From NCBI RefSeq assembly GCF_036898095.1, contig NC_090766.1, positions 35,007,484 to 35,071,483 on the forward strand: a stretch of DNA of 64,000 nucleotides. Direction: 5' to 3'. The position numbers were made by a program, and so were the translations under genes. The notes under the pieces were generated by a model. The model searched no databases. It was not told the origin of the DNA and saw only the letters and a program-made list of their open reading frames with translations. Below, in pieces: positions 10,323 through 22,788 of the stretch; positions within the stretch are counted from its first letter, which is position 1; every line of letters begins with the position of its first letter. This DNA comes from Palaemon carinicauda (lineage: Eukaryota; Arthropoda; Malacostraca; Decapoda; Palaemonidae).

Positions 10323-13300
10323 TTAAGTGGCACTGGTAGATATAGTTGTACCTGTGGTAGTAGCAGTGGTAGTTTCAGTAGTAGTAGCAGTGGTAGTTCC
10401 TGTAGTAGTAGCAGTGGTAGTTCCAGTAGTAGTAGCGGTGGTAGTTCCTGTTGTTGTACCAGTGGTAGTAGCAGTTGTAGTTCCTGTAGTTGTACCAGTG
10501 GTTGTACCAGTAGTAGTTCCTGTAGTAGTACCAGTGGTAGTAGCAGTGGTAGTTCCTGTCGTTGTACCAGTGGTAGTAGCAGTTGTAGTTCCCGTAGTTG
10601 TACCAGTGGTAGTTCCCGTAGTTGTACCAGTGGTAGTAGCAGTGGTAGTTCCTGTAGTAGTACCAGTGGTAGTAGCAGTGGTAGTTCCTGTAGTAGTACC
10701 AGTGGTAGTAGCAGTGGTAGTTCCTGTAGTAGTAGCAGTGGTAGTTCCTGTAGTTGTACCAGTGGTAGTAGCAGTGGTAGTTCCTGTAGTAGTACCAGTG
10801 GTAGTAGCAGTGGTAGTTCCTGTGGTAGTACCAGTGGTAGTAGCAGTGGTAGTTCCTGTAGAAGTACCAGTGGTAGTAGCAGTGGTAGTTCCTGTAGTTG
10901 TACCAGTGGTTGTACCAGTAGTAGTTCCTGTAGTAGTACCAGTTGTAGTACCAGTTGTAGTAGCAGTGGTAGTTCCTGTAGTAGTACCAGTGGTAGTTCC
11001 TGTAGTAGTACCTGTAGTAGTACTAGTGGTAGTTCCCGTAGTTGTACCAGTGGTAGTAGCAGTTGTAGTTCCTGTAGTTGTACCAGTAGTAGTAGCAGTG
11101 GTAGTTCCTGTAGTTGTACCAGTAGTAGTTCCTGTAGTAGTACCAGTGGTAGTAGCAGTGGTTGTTCCTGTAGTAGTACCAGTGGTAGTTCCTGTAGTAG
11201 TACCTGTGGTAGTTCCAGTAGTTGTACCAGTGGTGGTTCCAGTAGTTGTACCAGTGGTAGTTCCTGTAGTTGTACCAGTGGTAGTTCCCGTAGTTGTACC
11301 AGTGGTAGTAGCAGTTGTAGTTCCTGTAGTTGTACCAGTAGTAGTAGCAGTGGTAGTTCCTGTAGTTGTACCAGTAGTAGTTCCTGTAGTAGTACCAGTG
11401 GTAGTAGCAGTGGTTGTTCCTGTAGTAGTACCAGTGGTAGTTCCTGTAGTAGTACCTGTGGTAGTTCCTGTAGTTGTACCAGTGGTAGTTCCAGTAGTTG
11501 TACCAGTGGTAGTTCCTGTAGTAGTACCAGTGGTAGTTCCTGTAGTTGTACCAGTGGTAGTAGCAGTTGTAGTTCCCGTAGTTGTACCAGTAGTAGTAGC
11601 AGTGGTAGTTCCTGTAGTTGTACCAGTAGTAGTTCCTGTAGTAGTACCAGTGGTAGTAGCAGTGGTTGTTCCTGTAGTAGTACCAGTGGTAGTTCCTGTA
11701 GTAGTACCTGTGGTAGTTCCTGTAGTTGTACTAGTAGTAGTTCCTGTAGTTGTACCAGTGGTAGTAGCAGTGGTAGTTCCTGTAGTAGTACCAGTGGTAG
11801 TTCCTGTAGTAGTACCTGTAGTAGTTCCTGTAGTTGAACCAGTGGTAGTTCCAGTAGTTGTACCAGTGGTAGTAGCAGTTGTAGTTCCTGTAGTTGTACC
11901 TGTGGTAGTAGCAGTGGTTGTTCCTGTAGTAGTACCAGTGGTAGTTCCTGTAGTAGTACCTGTGGTAGTTCCAGTAGTTGTACCAGTGGTGGTTCCAGTA
12001 GTTGTACCAGTGGTAGTTCCTGTAGTTGTACCAGTGGTAGTTCCTGTAGTTGTACCAGTGGTAGTAGCAGTTGTAGTTCCTGTAGTTGTACCAGTAGTAG
12101 TAGCAGTGGTAGATCCTGTAGTTGTACCAGTAGTAGTTCCTGTAGTAGTACCAGTGGTAGTAGCAGTGGTTGTTCCTGTAGTAGTACCAGTGGTAGTTCC
12201 TGTAGTAGTACCTGTGGTAGTTCCTGTAGTTGTACCAGTGGTAGTTCCAGTAGTTGTACCAGTGGTAGTTCCTGTAGTAGTACCAGTGGTAGTTCCCGTA
12301 GTTGTACCAGTGGTAGTAGCAGTTGTAGTTCCCGTAGTTGTACCAGTAGTAGTAGCAGTAGTAGTTCCTGTAGTTGTACCAGTAGTAGTTCCTGTAGTAG
12401 TACCAGTGGTAGTAGCAGTGGTTGTTCCTGTAGTAGTACCAGTGGTAGTTCCTGTAGTAGTACCTGTGGTAGTTCCTGTAGTTGTACCAGTGGTAGTTCC
12501 TGTAGTTGTACCAGTAGTAGTTCCTGTAGTTGTACCAGTGGTAGTAGCAGTGGTAGTTCCTGTAGTAGTACCAGTTGTAGTAGCAGTTGTAGTTCCTGTA
12601 GTTGTACCAGTGGTTGTACCAGTAGTAGTTCCTGTAGTAGTACCAGTGGTAGTAGCAGTGGTAGTTCCTGTCGTTGTACCAGTGGTAGTAGCAGTGGTAG
12701 TTCCTGTAGTAGTACCAGTGGTAGTTCCCGTAGTTGTACCAGTGGTAGTAGCAGTGGTACTTTCCGTAGTTGTACCAGTGGTAGTTCCCGTAGTTGTACC
12801 AGTAGTAGTAGCAGTGGTAGTTCCTGTAGTAGTACCAGTGGTAGTAGCAGTGGTAGTTCCTGTAGTAGTACCAGTGGTAGTAGCTGTGGTAGTTCCTGTA
12901 GTAGTACCAGTGGTAGTTCCTGTAGTTGTACCAGTGGTAGTAGCAGTGGTAGTTCCTGTAGTAGTACCAGTGGTAGTAGCAGTGGTAGTTCCTGTAGTTG
13001 TACCAGTGGTAGTAGCAGTGGTAGTTCCTGTAGTAGTACCAGTGGTAGTTCCTGTAGTTGTACCAGTGGTAGTAGCAGTGGTAGTTCCTGTAGTAGTACC
13101 AGTGGTAGTAGCTGTGGTAGTTCCTGTAGTAGTACCAGTGGTAGTTCCTGTAGTTGTACCAGTGGTAGTAGCAGTGGTAGTTCCTGTGGTAGTACCAGTG
13201 GTAGTAGCAGTGGTAGTTCCTGTAGAGGTCCCAGTGGTAGTAGCAGTGGTAGTTCCTGTAGTTGTACCAGTGGTTGTACCTGTAGTAGTTCCTGTAGTAG

Positions 13301-15538
13301 TACCAGTGGTAGTACCAGTGGTAGTTCCTGTAGTTGTACCAGTGGTAGTAGGAGTGGTAGTTCCTGTAGTAGTACCAGTGGTAGTTCCTGTAGTAGTACC
13401 TGTGGTAGTTCCTGTAGTAGTACCAGTGGTAGTTCCGCTAGTTGTACCAGTAGTAGTAGCAGTGGTAGTTCCTGTAGTTGTACCAGTAGTAGTTCCTGTA
13501 GTAGTACCAGTGGTAGTAGCAGTGGTAGTTCCTGTAGTTGTACCAGTGGTAGTAGCAGTGGTAGTTCCTGTAGTAGTACCAGTGGTAGTTCCTGTAGTAG
13601 TACCTGTGGTAGTTCCTGTAGTCGTACCAGTGGTAGTTCCCGTAGTTGTACCAGTGGTAGTAGCACTGGTAGTTCCTGTAGTTGTACCAGTGGTAGTAAC
13701 AGTGGTAGTTCCTGTAGTTGTACCAGTGGTAGTTCCCGTAGTTGTACCAGTGGTAGTAGCAGTGGTAGTTCCTGTAGTAGTACCAGTGGTAGTAGCAGTG
13801 GTAGTTCCTGTAGTAGTACCAGTGGTCGTAGCAGTGGTAGTTCCTGTAGTTGTACCAGTGGTAGTAGCAGTGGTAGTTCCAGTCGTAGTACCAGTGGTAG
13901 TTCCTGTAGTAGTACCTGTGGTAGTTCCCGTAGTTGTACCAGTGGTAGTAGCAGTTGTAGTTCCTGTAGTTGTACCAGTGGTAGTAGCAGTGGTAGTTCC
14001 TGTAGTAGTACCAGTGGTAGTAGCAGTGGTAGTTCCTGTAGGAGTAGCAGTTGTAGTAGCAGTTGTAGTTCCTGTAGTTGTACCAGTGGTAGTAGCAGTG
14101 GTAGTTCCTGTAGTAGTACCAGTGGTAGTAGCAGTGGTAGTTCCTGTAGTAGTACCAGTGGTAGTAGCAGTGGTAGTTCCTGTCGTTGTACCAGTGGTAG
14201 TAGCAGTGGTAGTTCCTGTAGTAGTACCAGTGGTAGTTCCCGTAGTTGTACCAGTGGTAGTAGCAGTGGTAGTTCCCGTAGTTGTACCAGTTGTAGTAGC
14301 AGTGGTAGTTCCTGTAGTAGTACCAGTGGTAGTAGCAGTGGTAGTTCCTGTAGTAGTACCAGTGGTAGTAGCAGTGGTAGTTCCTGTAGTAGTACCAGTG
14401 GTAGTTCCTGTAGTTGTACCAGTGGTAGTAGCAGTGGTTGTTCCTGTAGAAGTACCAGTGGTTTTAGCAGTGGTAGTTCCTGTAGTTGTACCAGTGGTTG
14501 TACCAGTAGTAGTTCCTGTAGTAGAACCAGTGGTAGTAGCAGTGGTAGTTCCTGTAGTTGTACCAGTGGTAGTAGCAGTGGTAGTTCCTGTAGTAGTACC
14601 AGTGGTAGTTCCTGTAGTAGTACCTGTGGTAGTTCCTGTAGTCGTACCAGTGGTAGTTCCCGTAGTGGTACCAGTGGTAGTAGCAGTTGTAGTTCCTGTA
14701 GTTGTACCAGTAGTAGTAGCAGTGGTAGTTCCTGTAGTAGTACCAGTGGTAGTTCCTGTAGTAGTACCTGTAGTAGTTCCTGTAGTCGTACCAGTGGTAG
14801 TTCCCGTAGTTGTACCAGTGGTAGTAGCAGTTGTAGTTCCTGTAGTTGTACCAGTGGAAGTAGCAGTGGTAGTTCCTGTAGTAGTACCAGTGGTAGTAGC
14901 AGTGGTAGTTCCTTTAGTAGTACCAGTGGTAGTTCCCGTAGTTGTACCAGTGGTAGTAGCAGTTGTAGTTGCTGTAGTTGAACCAGTGGTAGTAGCAGTG
15001 GTAGTTCCTGTAGTTGTTCCAGTGGTAGTAGCAGTGGTAGTTCCTGTAGTAGTACCAGTGGTTGTACCAGAAGTAGTTCCTGTAGTAGTACTAGTGGTAG
15101 TAGCAGTGGTAGTTCCTGTAGTTGTACCAGAGGTAGTAGCAGTGGTAGTTCCTGTAGTAGTACCAGTGGTAGTAGCAGTGGTAGTTCCTGTAGTAGTACC
15201 AGTGGTAGTAGCAGTGGTAGTTCCTGTAGTTGTACCAGTGGTAGTTCCTGTAGTTGTATCAGTGGTAGTAGCAGTGGTAGTTCCTGTAGTAGTACCAGTA
15301 GTAGTAGCAGTGGTAGTTCCTGTAGTAGTTCCTGTAGTAGTAGCAGTAGTAGTTCCAGTAGTAGTACCAGTGGTAGTTCCTGTAGTAGTACCAGTGGTAG
15401 TAGCAGTTGTAGTTTCTGTAGTAGTCCCAGTGGTAGTTCCTGTAGTACTTCCTGTAGTAGTAGCAGTAGTAGTTCCAGTAGTAGTAGTACCAGTGGTAGT
15501 TCCTGTAGTAGTACCAGTGGTAGTATCTGTCGTTGATC
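10323..15538 (-). CDS. Thr-rich mucin-like repeat exon, array 2 (longest)
   Basis: At about 1,738 codons this is the longest Thr-Thr-Thr-Gly/Ala run in the window, with no stop or net frameshift from the acceptor-like AATTACAAG at 15539-15547 to the TAA at 10323-10325. The last residues are Gly-Thr-Thr-Ile-Ser-Thr-Ser-Ala-Thr. The first coding repeats after the junction mirror array 1. A 3-bp insertion at 15481-15489 relative to array 1 keeps the frame. The middle (about 11030-12550) is a higher-order array of period 252 bp, i.e. 84 residues. Its right half, from about 12570, is a near copy of array 1 from about 229. A secreted O-glycosylated mucin is inferred; start codon and signal peptide are not identified. 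Sense and antisense Val/Pro frames are also open. Confidence 0.5.
11030..12550. repeat. 252-bp higher-order repeat inside array 2
   Basis: The marker GTTGTTCCTG occurs at 11161, 11413, 11665, 11917, 12169 and 12421, exactly 252 bp apart each time (21 twelve-bp units). Neighbouring variants travel with it, showing block amplification. Confidence 0.9.
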
Positions 15539-15548
15539 CTTGTAATTA

Positions 15549-17038
15549 AAAAGAATGTATTGAATAAATAAATATTAAAGCTATAATCATTTTCATCTTT
15601 CAAGAATTTTTTCTTTATTCATTTTACTTGATGGTGGATTTTTTCTTAATTTTCAAGATAATGATTTTTTTAATGATATTTTTTTTAGATGTGTAAGGTT
15701 ATATTTAGAAATTTATTCCCTACGTGTATGTTCTAACTCTCATTAAAAATTATTTTTTCCTTAATTTTTGAGGATATTGATTTTTTAAAAAATAATTCAT
15801 GGATGGTTAAGGTTAACTCTAGGAATGGATGTCCTAAGTTGATGTTCTAACACATTAAAATTATTACAGTAATATAAAGTTTCTGTTTTCAATTTTGGGA
15901 GAAAACAAATATATATTTGTCATATCCCAAGTTTCTAAATGGTAACATATATGAACAAGGCTATAAACATTAATGTTTATCAGACTAAGAAAAAGTGAAT
16001 ATATATAATTGATTACGAGACATAAATCGTATTCAGTGTTGTTGAGGAATAAAACAGTTGATAAATCACATCTGAAATCTTATCTGGAGCAAATCCAGTA
16101 AGAGATAATCCAACTAAAATTGATGGAGAAGTGAATTATTTACTAATGATTGGATTACAAAATAGGGCAGATAAGTCAATTTGAAATACAATAAGAAACA
16201 TTGTATTCTTGACGCATTCACCTCAGCTTAGACGTATAATAATGTGGTCCCTGTTGCTGTGGTGTTTTTTAGCATTAGTGGTAGTAATGTAGATGTTACA
16301 ATAATAGTGCATGTTACAAGATTTAGTACATGCTACAAGAGTTAGTACATAGTACAAGAGGCAGTACATGCTACAAGAGGTAGTTCGTGTGATGTTTGCA
16401 AGTTTCTATTTTCATCCCTGATATTTTCATTGTTAGTCATCATAGTTGTGACTGGGGTAATTTTTAGTAGTCGTTGAAGCATTGTTGACATAGTTCATAC
16501 AATGTTACCAGAGGTAATGACTGGTTTTATCCAGCGTCGAATTTAATATAGTTCCATTGGTGTAACCTACCATAGTATTGGTAATTTTTTTATAATTGTT
16601 CCTATGCTAGTTCCAGTTCTTTTAATTGTGTAGTTCTTTTTGGATTTGATTGCCAAGGAGAATTGAAAACCAAATCTAGCTTTTATTCATGATTTAGAAA
16701 AAAAAAAATTCAATATCAGGAAGGAAAAGGTAAAACATTTCTCATAAAATGATCAGTTCTAATAAAAAGTATCCAAAATAATGATAAACTTTGCAGTATT
16801 TCCCAAACATCTAAGATATCTATGTGATTGCAAATGGAAAAAGGGAGAATATAACTTATGATTGCGGTCACAATGGCATATCTTACTTATTCATAAGTTC
16901 AAACTTTCAGCAAATGTTCTTATGTTGAACAGGCTGATATTAATCTTTTCATAGTTTAATATGACTTATATTTTGTTGTTAATATTTTTAAAGTATTTTA
17001 TCAATTGTTAAATATATCTCATATGGTTTATTTTTTCC
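15549..17038. other. AT-rich 5' flank of array 2 (spacer 2)
   Basis: No gene seen. The content matches spacer 1, with a 19-bp minisatellite at 16289-16380. Confidence 0.6.
16289..16380. repeat. 19-bp minisatellite, unit 2
   Basis: About five imperfect copies of the TTAGTACATGCTACAAGAG-like unit. Confidence 0.75.
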
Positions 17039-17143
17039 TTATTTCTTTTTGTTATTGGGATATTTTTCCCTGATGGAGCCCCTGGTCTTATGGCATCCTT
17101 CTTTTCCAGCTAAGGTTGTAGCTTATAGAGTAATAATAATAAT
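17039..17143 (+). mobile_element. SINE-like 3' end fragment, unit 2
   Basis: Same 5'-truncated insertion as at 4561-4674, ending in an AAT repeat. Confidence 0.75.
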
Positions 17144-17210
17144 TTGGTAAGTGGTATGTGTATTTCGTAGGGCTTAACCCCAACACTCATAAGGAATTTT
17201 GTATTTCAAC

Positions 17211-18270
17211 TTTCTGAACTTCAGTGTGCAAAAATTTAAGAGTTTATACTTGGTAAAGTGTGTGTTAGGATAGGAAATGAAGTGAGTGAGTGGTTTCCAG
17301 CGAAGGGGGGCTGAGACAGTGATGTGTGATGACGCTATGGTTGTTCATTTTTGTTGTTGATAGAGTTGTAAGAGAGATGAATGCTCGAGTGGTTGATCGA
17401 GGGTTGAAACTGATAGAAGAGAATAATCATGAGTGGAGGTGAATCAGTTCTTGATTGCGTATGATACTGTATTAGTTGGAGACTTGGAGGAGAAGCTGGT
17501 CCAATTAGTGATTGAGTTTGGAAGGGTGTGTGAGAGAAGGAAGATGAGAATTAATATGGGTAAGAGTAAGTTTATGAGATGCACAAGAAGGGAGGGTGGT
17601 GCTAGATTGAATGTCATGTTAAATAGAGAGTTACTTAAGGAAGTAGATCATTTTAATTACTTAGCGTCTGTTGTTGCTGAAAATGGTGGAGTCGGAGCAG
17701 ATGTACATGAGAGAGTGAATGAAGGATGTAAAGTGATGGGGGCCAGTGAAAGGAATGGCAAAGAATAGAAGGCTAAAATGAATGTAAAGAAAATTTGTAT
17801 GAGAGAGTGATTGTAACAACTCTGTTCTATGGATCGTAGTGTGGTAGATGAAAGTAACAACTCTGATCTATGGATCGTACTGGTGACGGGTGAAAGTGAC
17901 GAAGAGACAGAAATTGAAAGTGTTCAAGATGAAGTGTCTAAGGAGTATGACTGGTGTATCTCGATTAGAGTTAAGAATGCACTAGCGAGCATGAGAACAA
18001 GTGGAAGGAAGGAATTAGCAGCTAGAAGGGGTATGAATATGTTGAGGTGGTTTGGCCACGTAGAGAGAATGAAAATAGGCATCTGCTGAAGAAGGCGATG
18101 AATGCATGTGTTGATAGGAGAAGTACAAGAGGAAAGCAGTACTAACCAAACTCGGTTTAACTCCTCGTCAGGCAGGGAAGAACAAAGAGAATGAAAATCC
18201 CCTTATGTTATCATTTATGACGGCTACCCCAAAAATTGGTGGAAGTGCCATGGTAGATAGATAGATAGAT
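17211..18270 (+). pseudogene. LINE-A reverse transcriptase fragment, unit 2
   Basis: Near-identical to the unit 1 copy, with the same IAYDT lesion in place of the FADD-type motif, the same stop after VGLRQ-equivalent sequence, and readable blocks at 17433-17768 and 17829-18089. It ends in a TAGA tail. Confidence 0.8.
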
Positions 18271-18362
18271 ATCTCTCAGTGACCAATCTACAAATTGATG
18301 TTGTATGTATTATATATAAGATATACATAATTTATGTGTATTATTATAATATAGATAATATA

Positions 18363-18365
<3 letters not shown>

Positions 18366-18406
<41 letters not shown>
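18366..18406. repeat. TA microsatellite, unit 2
   Basis: TA repeat of about 20 units. Confidence 0.95.
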
Positions 18407-18409
<3 letters not shown>

Positions 18410-18515
18410 TATATATATAATGCGTTTATATGTATAATTTCTTTATTGATTCAATAATTTCTTTTTCTTATAGTAATGATCATGTGTTAACCGTATATAA
18501 AATCTTTCAAAGTTA

Positions 18516-18530
18516 TTATTATTATTATTA

Positions 18531-18582
<52 letters not shown>

Positions 18583-19225
18583 ATGCTAAGCTAAAACCCT
18601 AGTTGGAAAAGCACGATGCTATGAGCCCAGGGGCCCCAACAGGGAAAATAGCCCAGTGAGGAAAGGAAATAAGGAAAAATAAAATATTTTAAGAATAGTA
18701 ACAATAATAAAATAAATATTTCCTATTTAAATTATAAAAACTTCAACAAAACAAGAGAACGAGAAACCAGATAGAAAAGTGTGTTCGAGTGTACCCTCAA
18801 GCAAGAGAACTCTAACCCAAGGCAGTTTAAGACCATGGTACAGAGGTTATGGCACTACCCAAGACTAGAGAACAATGGTTTGATTTTGGAGTGTCCTTCT
18901 CCTAGAAGAGCTGCTTACCATAGCTAAAGAGTGTCTTGTACCCTTACCAAGAGGAAAGTAGCCACTGAACAATTATAGTGCAGTAGTTAACCCCTTGGGT
19001 GAAGAAGAATGGTTTGGTAACCATAGTGTTGTCAGGTGTATGAGGACAGAGGAGAATCTGTAAAGAATAGGCCAGACTATTCGGTGTCTGTGTAGGCAAA
19101 GGGAAAGAACCGTAACCAAAGAGAACGGTCCTATGTAGTACGGTGTGGCCAGTCAAAGAACCCCATAACTCTCTAGCGGTAGTATCCCAACGGGCGGCTG
19201 GTGCCCAGGCCAACCTACTACCTCC
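18516..19225 (-). mobile_element. SINE-like retroelement, complete copy, unit 2
   Basis: Same insertion site as unit 1, flanked by AAGTTA at 18510-18515 and 19226-19231, so inherited by duplication rather than a new insertion. Confidence 0.85.
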
Positions 19226-19231
19226 AAGTTA

Positions 19232-19979
19232 CCTATAAAATACATTTATAAATTTCTAGATGCCAATCCCATATTAAAGAATTAGCCTTTGTTAAGGATA
19301 TTAGATTTACATCAATATTTTCATCCATGTTTATACGTGAAAAAAATAACCAGACGTCCAGTCCAAGTACTAGGAATCAGGTCCAACAATTATTAGCTGG
19401 TGGGAAATGTGACGTCAATGGGGCATATGTTTTATATTAAACCGGTTCATGGAAAAAGAATAGGGTTTTGGAAGCGAGGCTTTGGCTCTGATGACGTCAT
19501 CACTGTTTGGGAGTGCTGGACCAGTTTTTACTAGATCTTTGTCCAGTCAGGAAGATAGCCTTTGGTTACAGTTGATGCTCGTGAATAGTGTGTGCCTGTG
19601 TGGCACCGGCAATAGAGAGTGAGATGTCGTACACGTAATGCAAGGCCGAACAAGGGTTGAGAGTGCCTCAGATAAAACCGTAAAGATGTAAATGAATCCA
19701 TTCTACCTATCAGTCGACTACTTCGTCAGGCAGCTAGTGTGAAAGGGACCGTAGTATCTTAAGGTGTTTTCATGTTGCAAAGTATTCACTCAATAATTAG
19801 ATTCCTGTTAAATGCTGATATATAAAACAATGTAACTAATATATTTTGCTCTTTTTATCAAGATGAAGACCATAATACCTGTTAAATGCTGATATATAAA
19901 ACAATGTAACTAATATATTTTGCTCTTTTTATCAAGATGAAGACCATATTAAAAAATAATAATTGGTGTAGAATTGCAC
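19232..19979. other. Conserved non-coding block with CRE pair, unit 2
   Basis: TGACGTCA at 19410-19417 and 19492-19499, 82 bp apart. A segment starting CCTGTTAAATGCTGATATAT is tandemly duplicated (about 19804-19877 and 19878-19951, about 74 bp); other units have one copy. No ORF of note. Confidence 0.55.
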
Positions 19980-21740
19980 TGCATTTGCAACAATATTATT
20001 ACTTTTTACTAGCGGACCTACAACCCTATTTGGAAAAGTAGGATGCTACATGCCTAAGGGCTCGTACTGGGAAAAATAGCCCAATGAGGAAAGAAAATTA
20101 GGAAGTAAACTACAAAAGAAGTAATGAACAATTAAAACAATTTTTTAAAGAACAGTAACACCATTAAAACATCTCTCATATATAAACTATAAAAAGAAAC
20201 TTATGTCAGCCATTTCAAAGTAAAAACATATGCTGCAAAATTTGAATTTTTGAAGTTCCACTGGTTTAACTACCAGATTAGGAAGATCATTCCAGAAATT
20301 TGTCCCTGCTGGAATACAGCATTTAGAATTCTGTGCTATTGAGCCTTATGATGGATAAGGCCTAACTATTAGAATAAACTGCATTCCTATTATTACGAAA
20401 AGGATGGTTCTGAATGTAAAGGACGACCAGAATTATGAAAATCTTGTGTACCATGCATAACGAACTAATTGAACGATGCTACCAGAGATTAAAATCTATA
20501 TCAAGCAATAAGAAATTTCATAGGCTGTAAGTTCCTGTCCAACAAATTAAGATGAAATTCGGCAGCTGAAGACCAGACAGGAGAACAATACTTGAAACAA
20601 TGTAGAATGCAAGAATTAAAACAATTCTTCAGAATAGATTGATCACCGAAAATCTTAAAAAACTTTCTCAATGAGCCATTTTTTGTGTAATTGAAGAAGA
20701 CACAGACCCAGTGTGTTTCTCAAAAGTTAATTTGCTGTCGAAATATTATCAATACTGATATTCGGGTTTAAGGAGCCACTATCCTTGACCTACTTACGAT
20801 CATACTTTGAGTTGTGGTAGGGTTCAACTTCATACCCCATAATTTGCACCATGCACCAATTTTAGCTAGAGCTCTGTTAAGGTATTCATCAACCCCAGAA
20901 CTGTATTCAGGAGATGGAATTGTTGCAAAGAGAGTATCATCATCTGCATATGCAACGAGCTTTTTTTTTTAGGCCAAACTACATGTTATGTGTATGTAAT
21001 ATATAGTAATGAGCCAAGAATACTACCCTGAGGAACAACAAGTAGTACATTCCTATCTTCACTATGGTACCCCTCAACAACAACTCTATGTGACCAATTG
21101 CTTGAAAGTTCAATAATTATTATAAAAAACACCCACCCAATCCTAACGTTTTCAGTTTGAAAGCAAGGGCATCAGGATTACCATGGTCGAATGCAGTACT
21201 AAAATAAAGGCCAATCATATGAACCTCTTGACCACAATCAAGGGATTTCTGTATAGCATTGGAGATGCTACAGAGGGTATCCCATGCTCCAAGGCTTTTA
21301 CGAAAGCTAAATATCAAATTAGAGAACACATGGTATGTTCAGTATACCTATTTAGATGTTATGACGAAAGACATTCTAAATTTTTGAATAATATGGGAAT
21401 TACTGAAATTATGCAATAATCAGTTTGACTTTACCTACGTCAAACGCATTTAGATATTGGAGTAACATTACCAATTCTCCATGAAGTGCCCAAAGAACCC
21501 CTTTTCGCTTACTTGCGGAAAGTAACAAATAATTCAGAAGCAAAGAAATGTGCAGTCTTTATAAAAAACAAGGAAAAAATATCATTTTGGTCTACACCTC
21601 CCTGAACATTAAGGACCATCATGAGAGCTTTAATTTCACGAGATCAAAAAGCTAAATTAGTTGGTTTAGCCTCAGGAAAACAGGAATGAGGATGATCAAG
21701 TTTCTCATTACTCTGCTTACGTTTTTTACTGTGTGGTTAA
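19980..21740 (-). pseudogene. LINE-B reverse transcriptase fragment, unit 2
   Basis: The clearest block is the minus frame at 21120-21329, which reads NLIFSFRKSLGAWDTL, SLDCGQEVHMIGLYFS and TAFDH. This matches the non-LTR palm region around the first catalytic Asp. The usual DRVNHEA-like continuation is altered and the rest is frame-broken. Confidence 0.8.
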
Positions 21741-22702
21741 AAATGTGGTTTTTAATAGAAATCATTCCCTTAATCTTGTATCATTTTTTTAGATAATTTA
21801 GTTTCTTTGGTGTTGGTTCTTTCAATTTTTCTACGTATATATTTTATAGTGTTTGTGAACAAAGGTGGCATCGAAAATATGATCAAGAAGTATCTGGTAA
21901 AGTACTAAAGGTTTTCATTTTTAGAAAGTTTTTCTTTAGAGGATTTTGTTATTTCACCTGAATAGAAGATCCACCAATAGATTCGTTTTACTTTTTACAA
22001 CAGTTTTGAAACCAATATATTCAGTACATTAAGTAAAAAAAAGAACTTATATATAACTAAAGGGGATAAGAATAGTATATAAATGATGCAGCAATACTGA
22101 TATAATTATAAAGTAATGATGGACGTTTCCAGATTTAATAAATGATGGACAAGTTATAAAGGAAACTATCCATCGAAAGGGTCTTAGATACGAAAGAAAA
22201 AACAATTAGAGAAAAATACAATACAAATATCACAATTTTGTCTTTGTGATGATATTTTTACTCTTTGTAATATTCAAGGACACTTGTAAAATAATAATAA
22301 TTCATAATCAAGCAAAGAATCCAACAGTAATTATGCTTTAGAAAAAAGGTAGAAATATATTACTTCAATTAAAGGAAACATTCTGCCATCTATTCTGTAA
22401 GTATGATTGATTCATTGATTGATTATGAATTATCTGGCATCCTTACTGAAAGTATGATTAGGTAATTTTGTTTTTGATATATTCTCTACATAACATTAAA
22501 AAGTGAATTTCATGCCAGTGTTAACTTTGGTTTTATATGCAAACAATGTCCCCCAAAAAATGTTTCTTTTAAAAGAAAAACGTCATGTTATTAATAAGTC
22601 AGTAGTCAAGCAGGATCGGAATAGTAGGAAGGTTTGCTCATTTAAACTGAACTGATTCTTAATCAGAAATTAGAATCAGCAGAAACTGCAGTGAAGTAAT
22701 GA
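21741..22702. other. AT-rich 3' flank of array 3
   Basis: No gene seen. It holds one copy of the 56-bp minisatellite (about 21875-21930) and GATT repeats near 22404-22424. Confidence 0.6.
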
Positions 22703-22708
22703 TTTATT
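22703..22708 (-). terminator. Polyadenylation signal AATAAA for array 3 gene
   Basis: AATAAA on the minus strand, 80 bp past the array TAA, conserved with arrays 2, 4 and 5. Confidence 0.5.
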
Positions 22709-22788
22709 GACTGTGTCATTGAAACATGCATTTGGAAACGGTTGAAGTTGTGCCGATGATATTTCCTGCAGTCGAACCTGGGCGTAGT

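Noticed and set aside
10327..15549. Plus-strand Val/Val/Val/Pro or Ala frame over 1,700 codons (and in all other arrays)
   Set aside because: It shares the silent-position pattern but has no ATG, no conserved stop with a plus-strand poly(A) signal, and would be an almost purely Val/Pro/Ala protein. Kept only as the competing frame.
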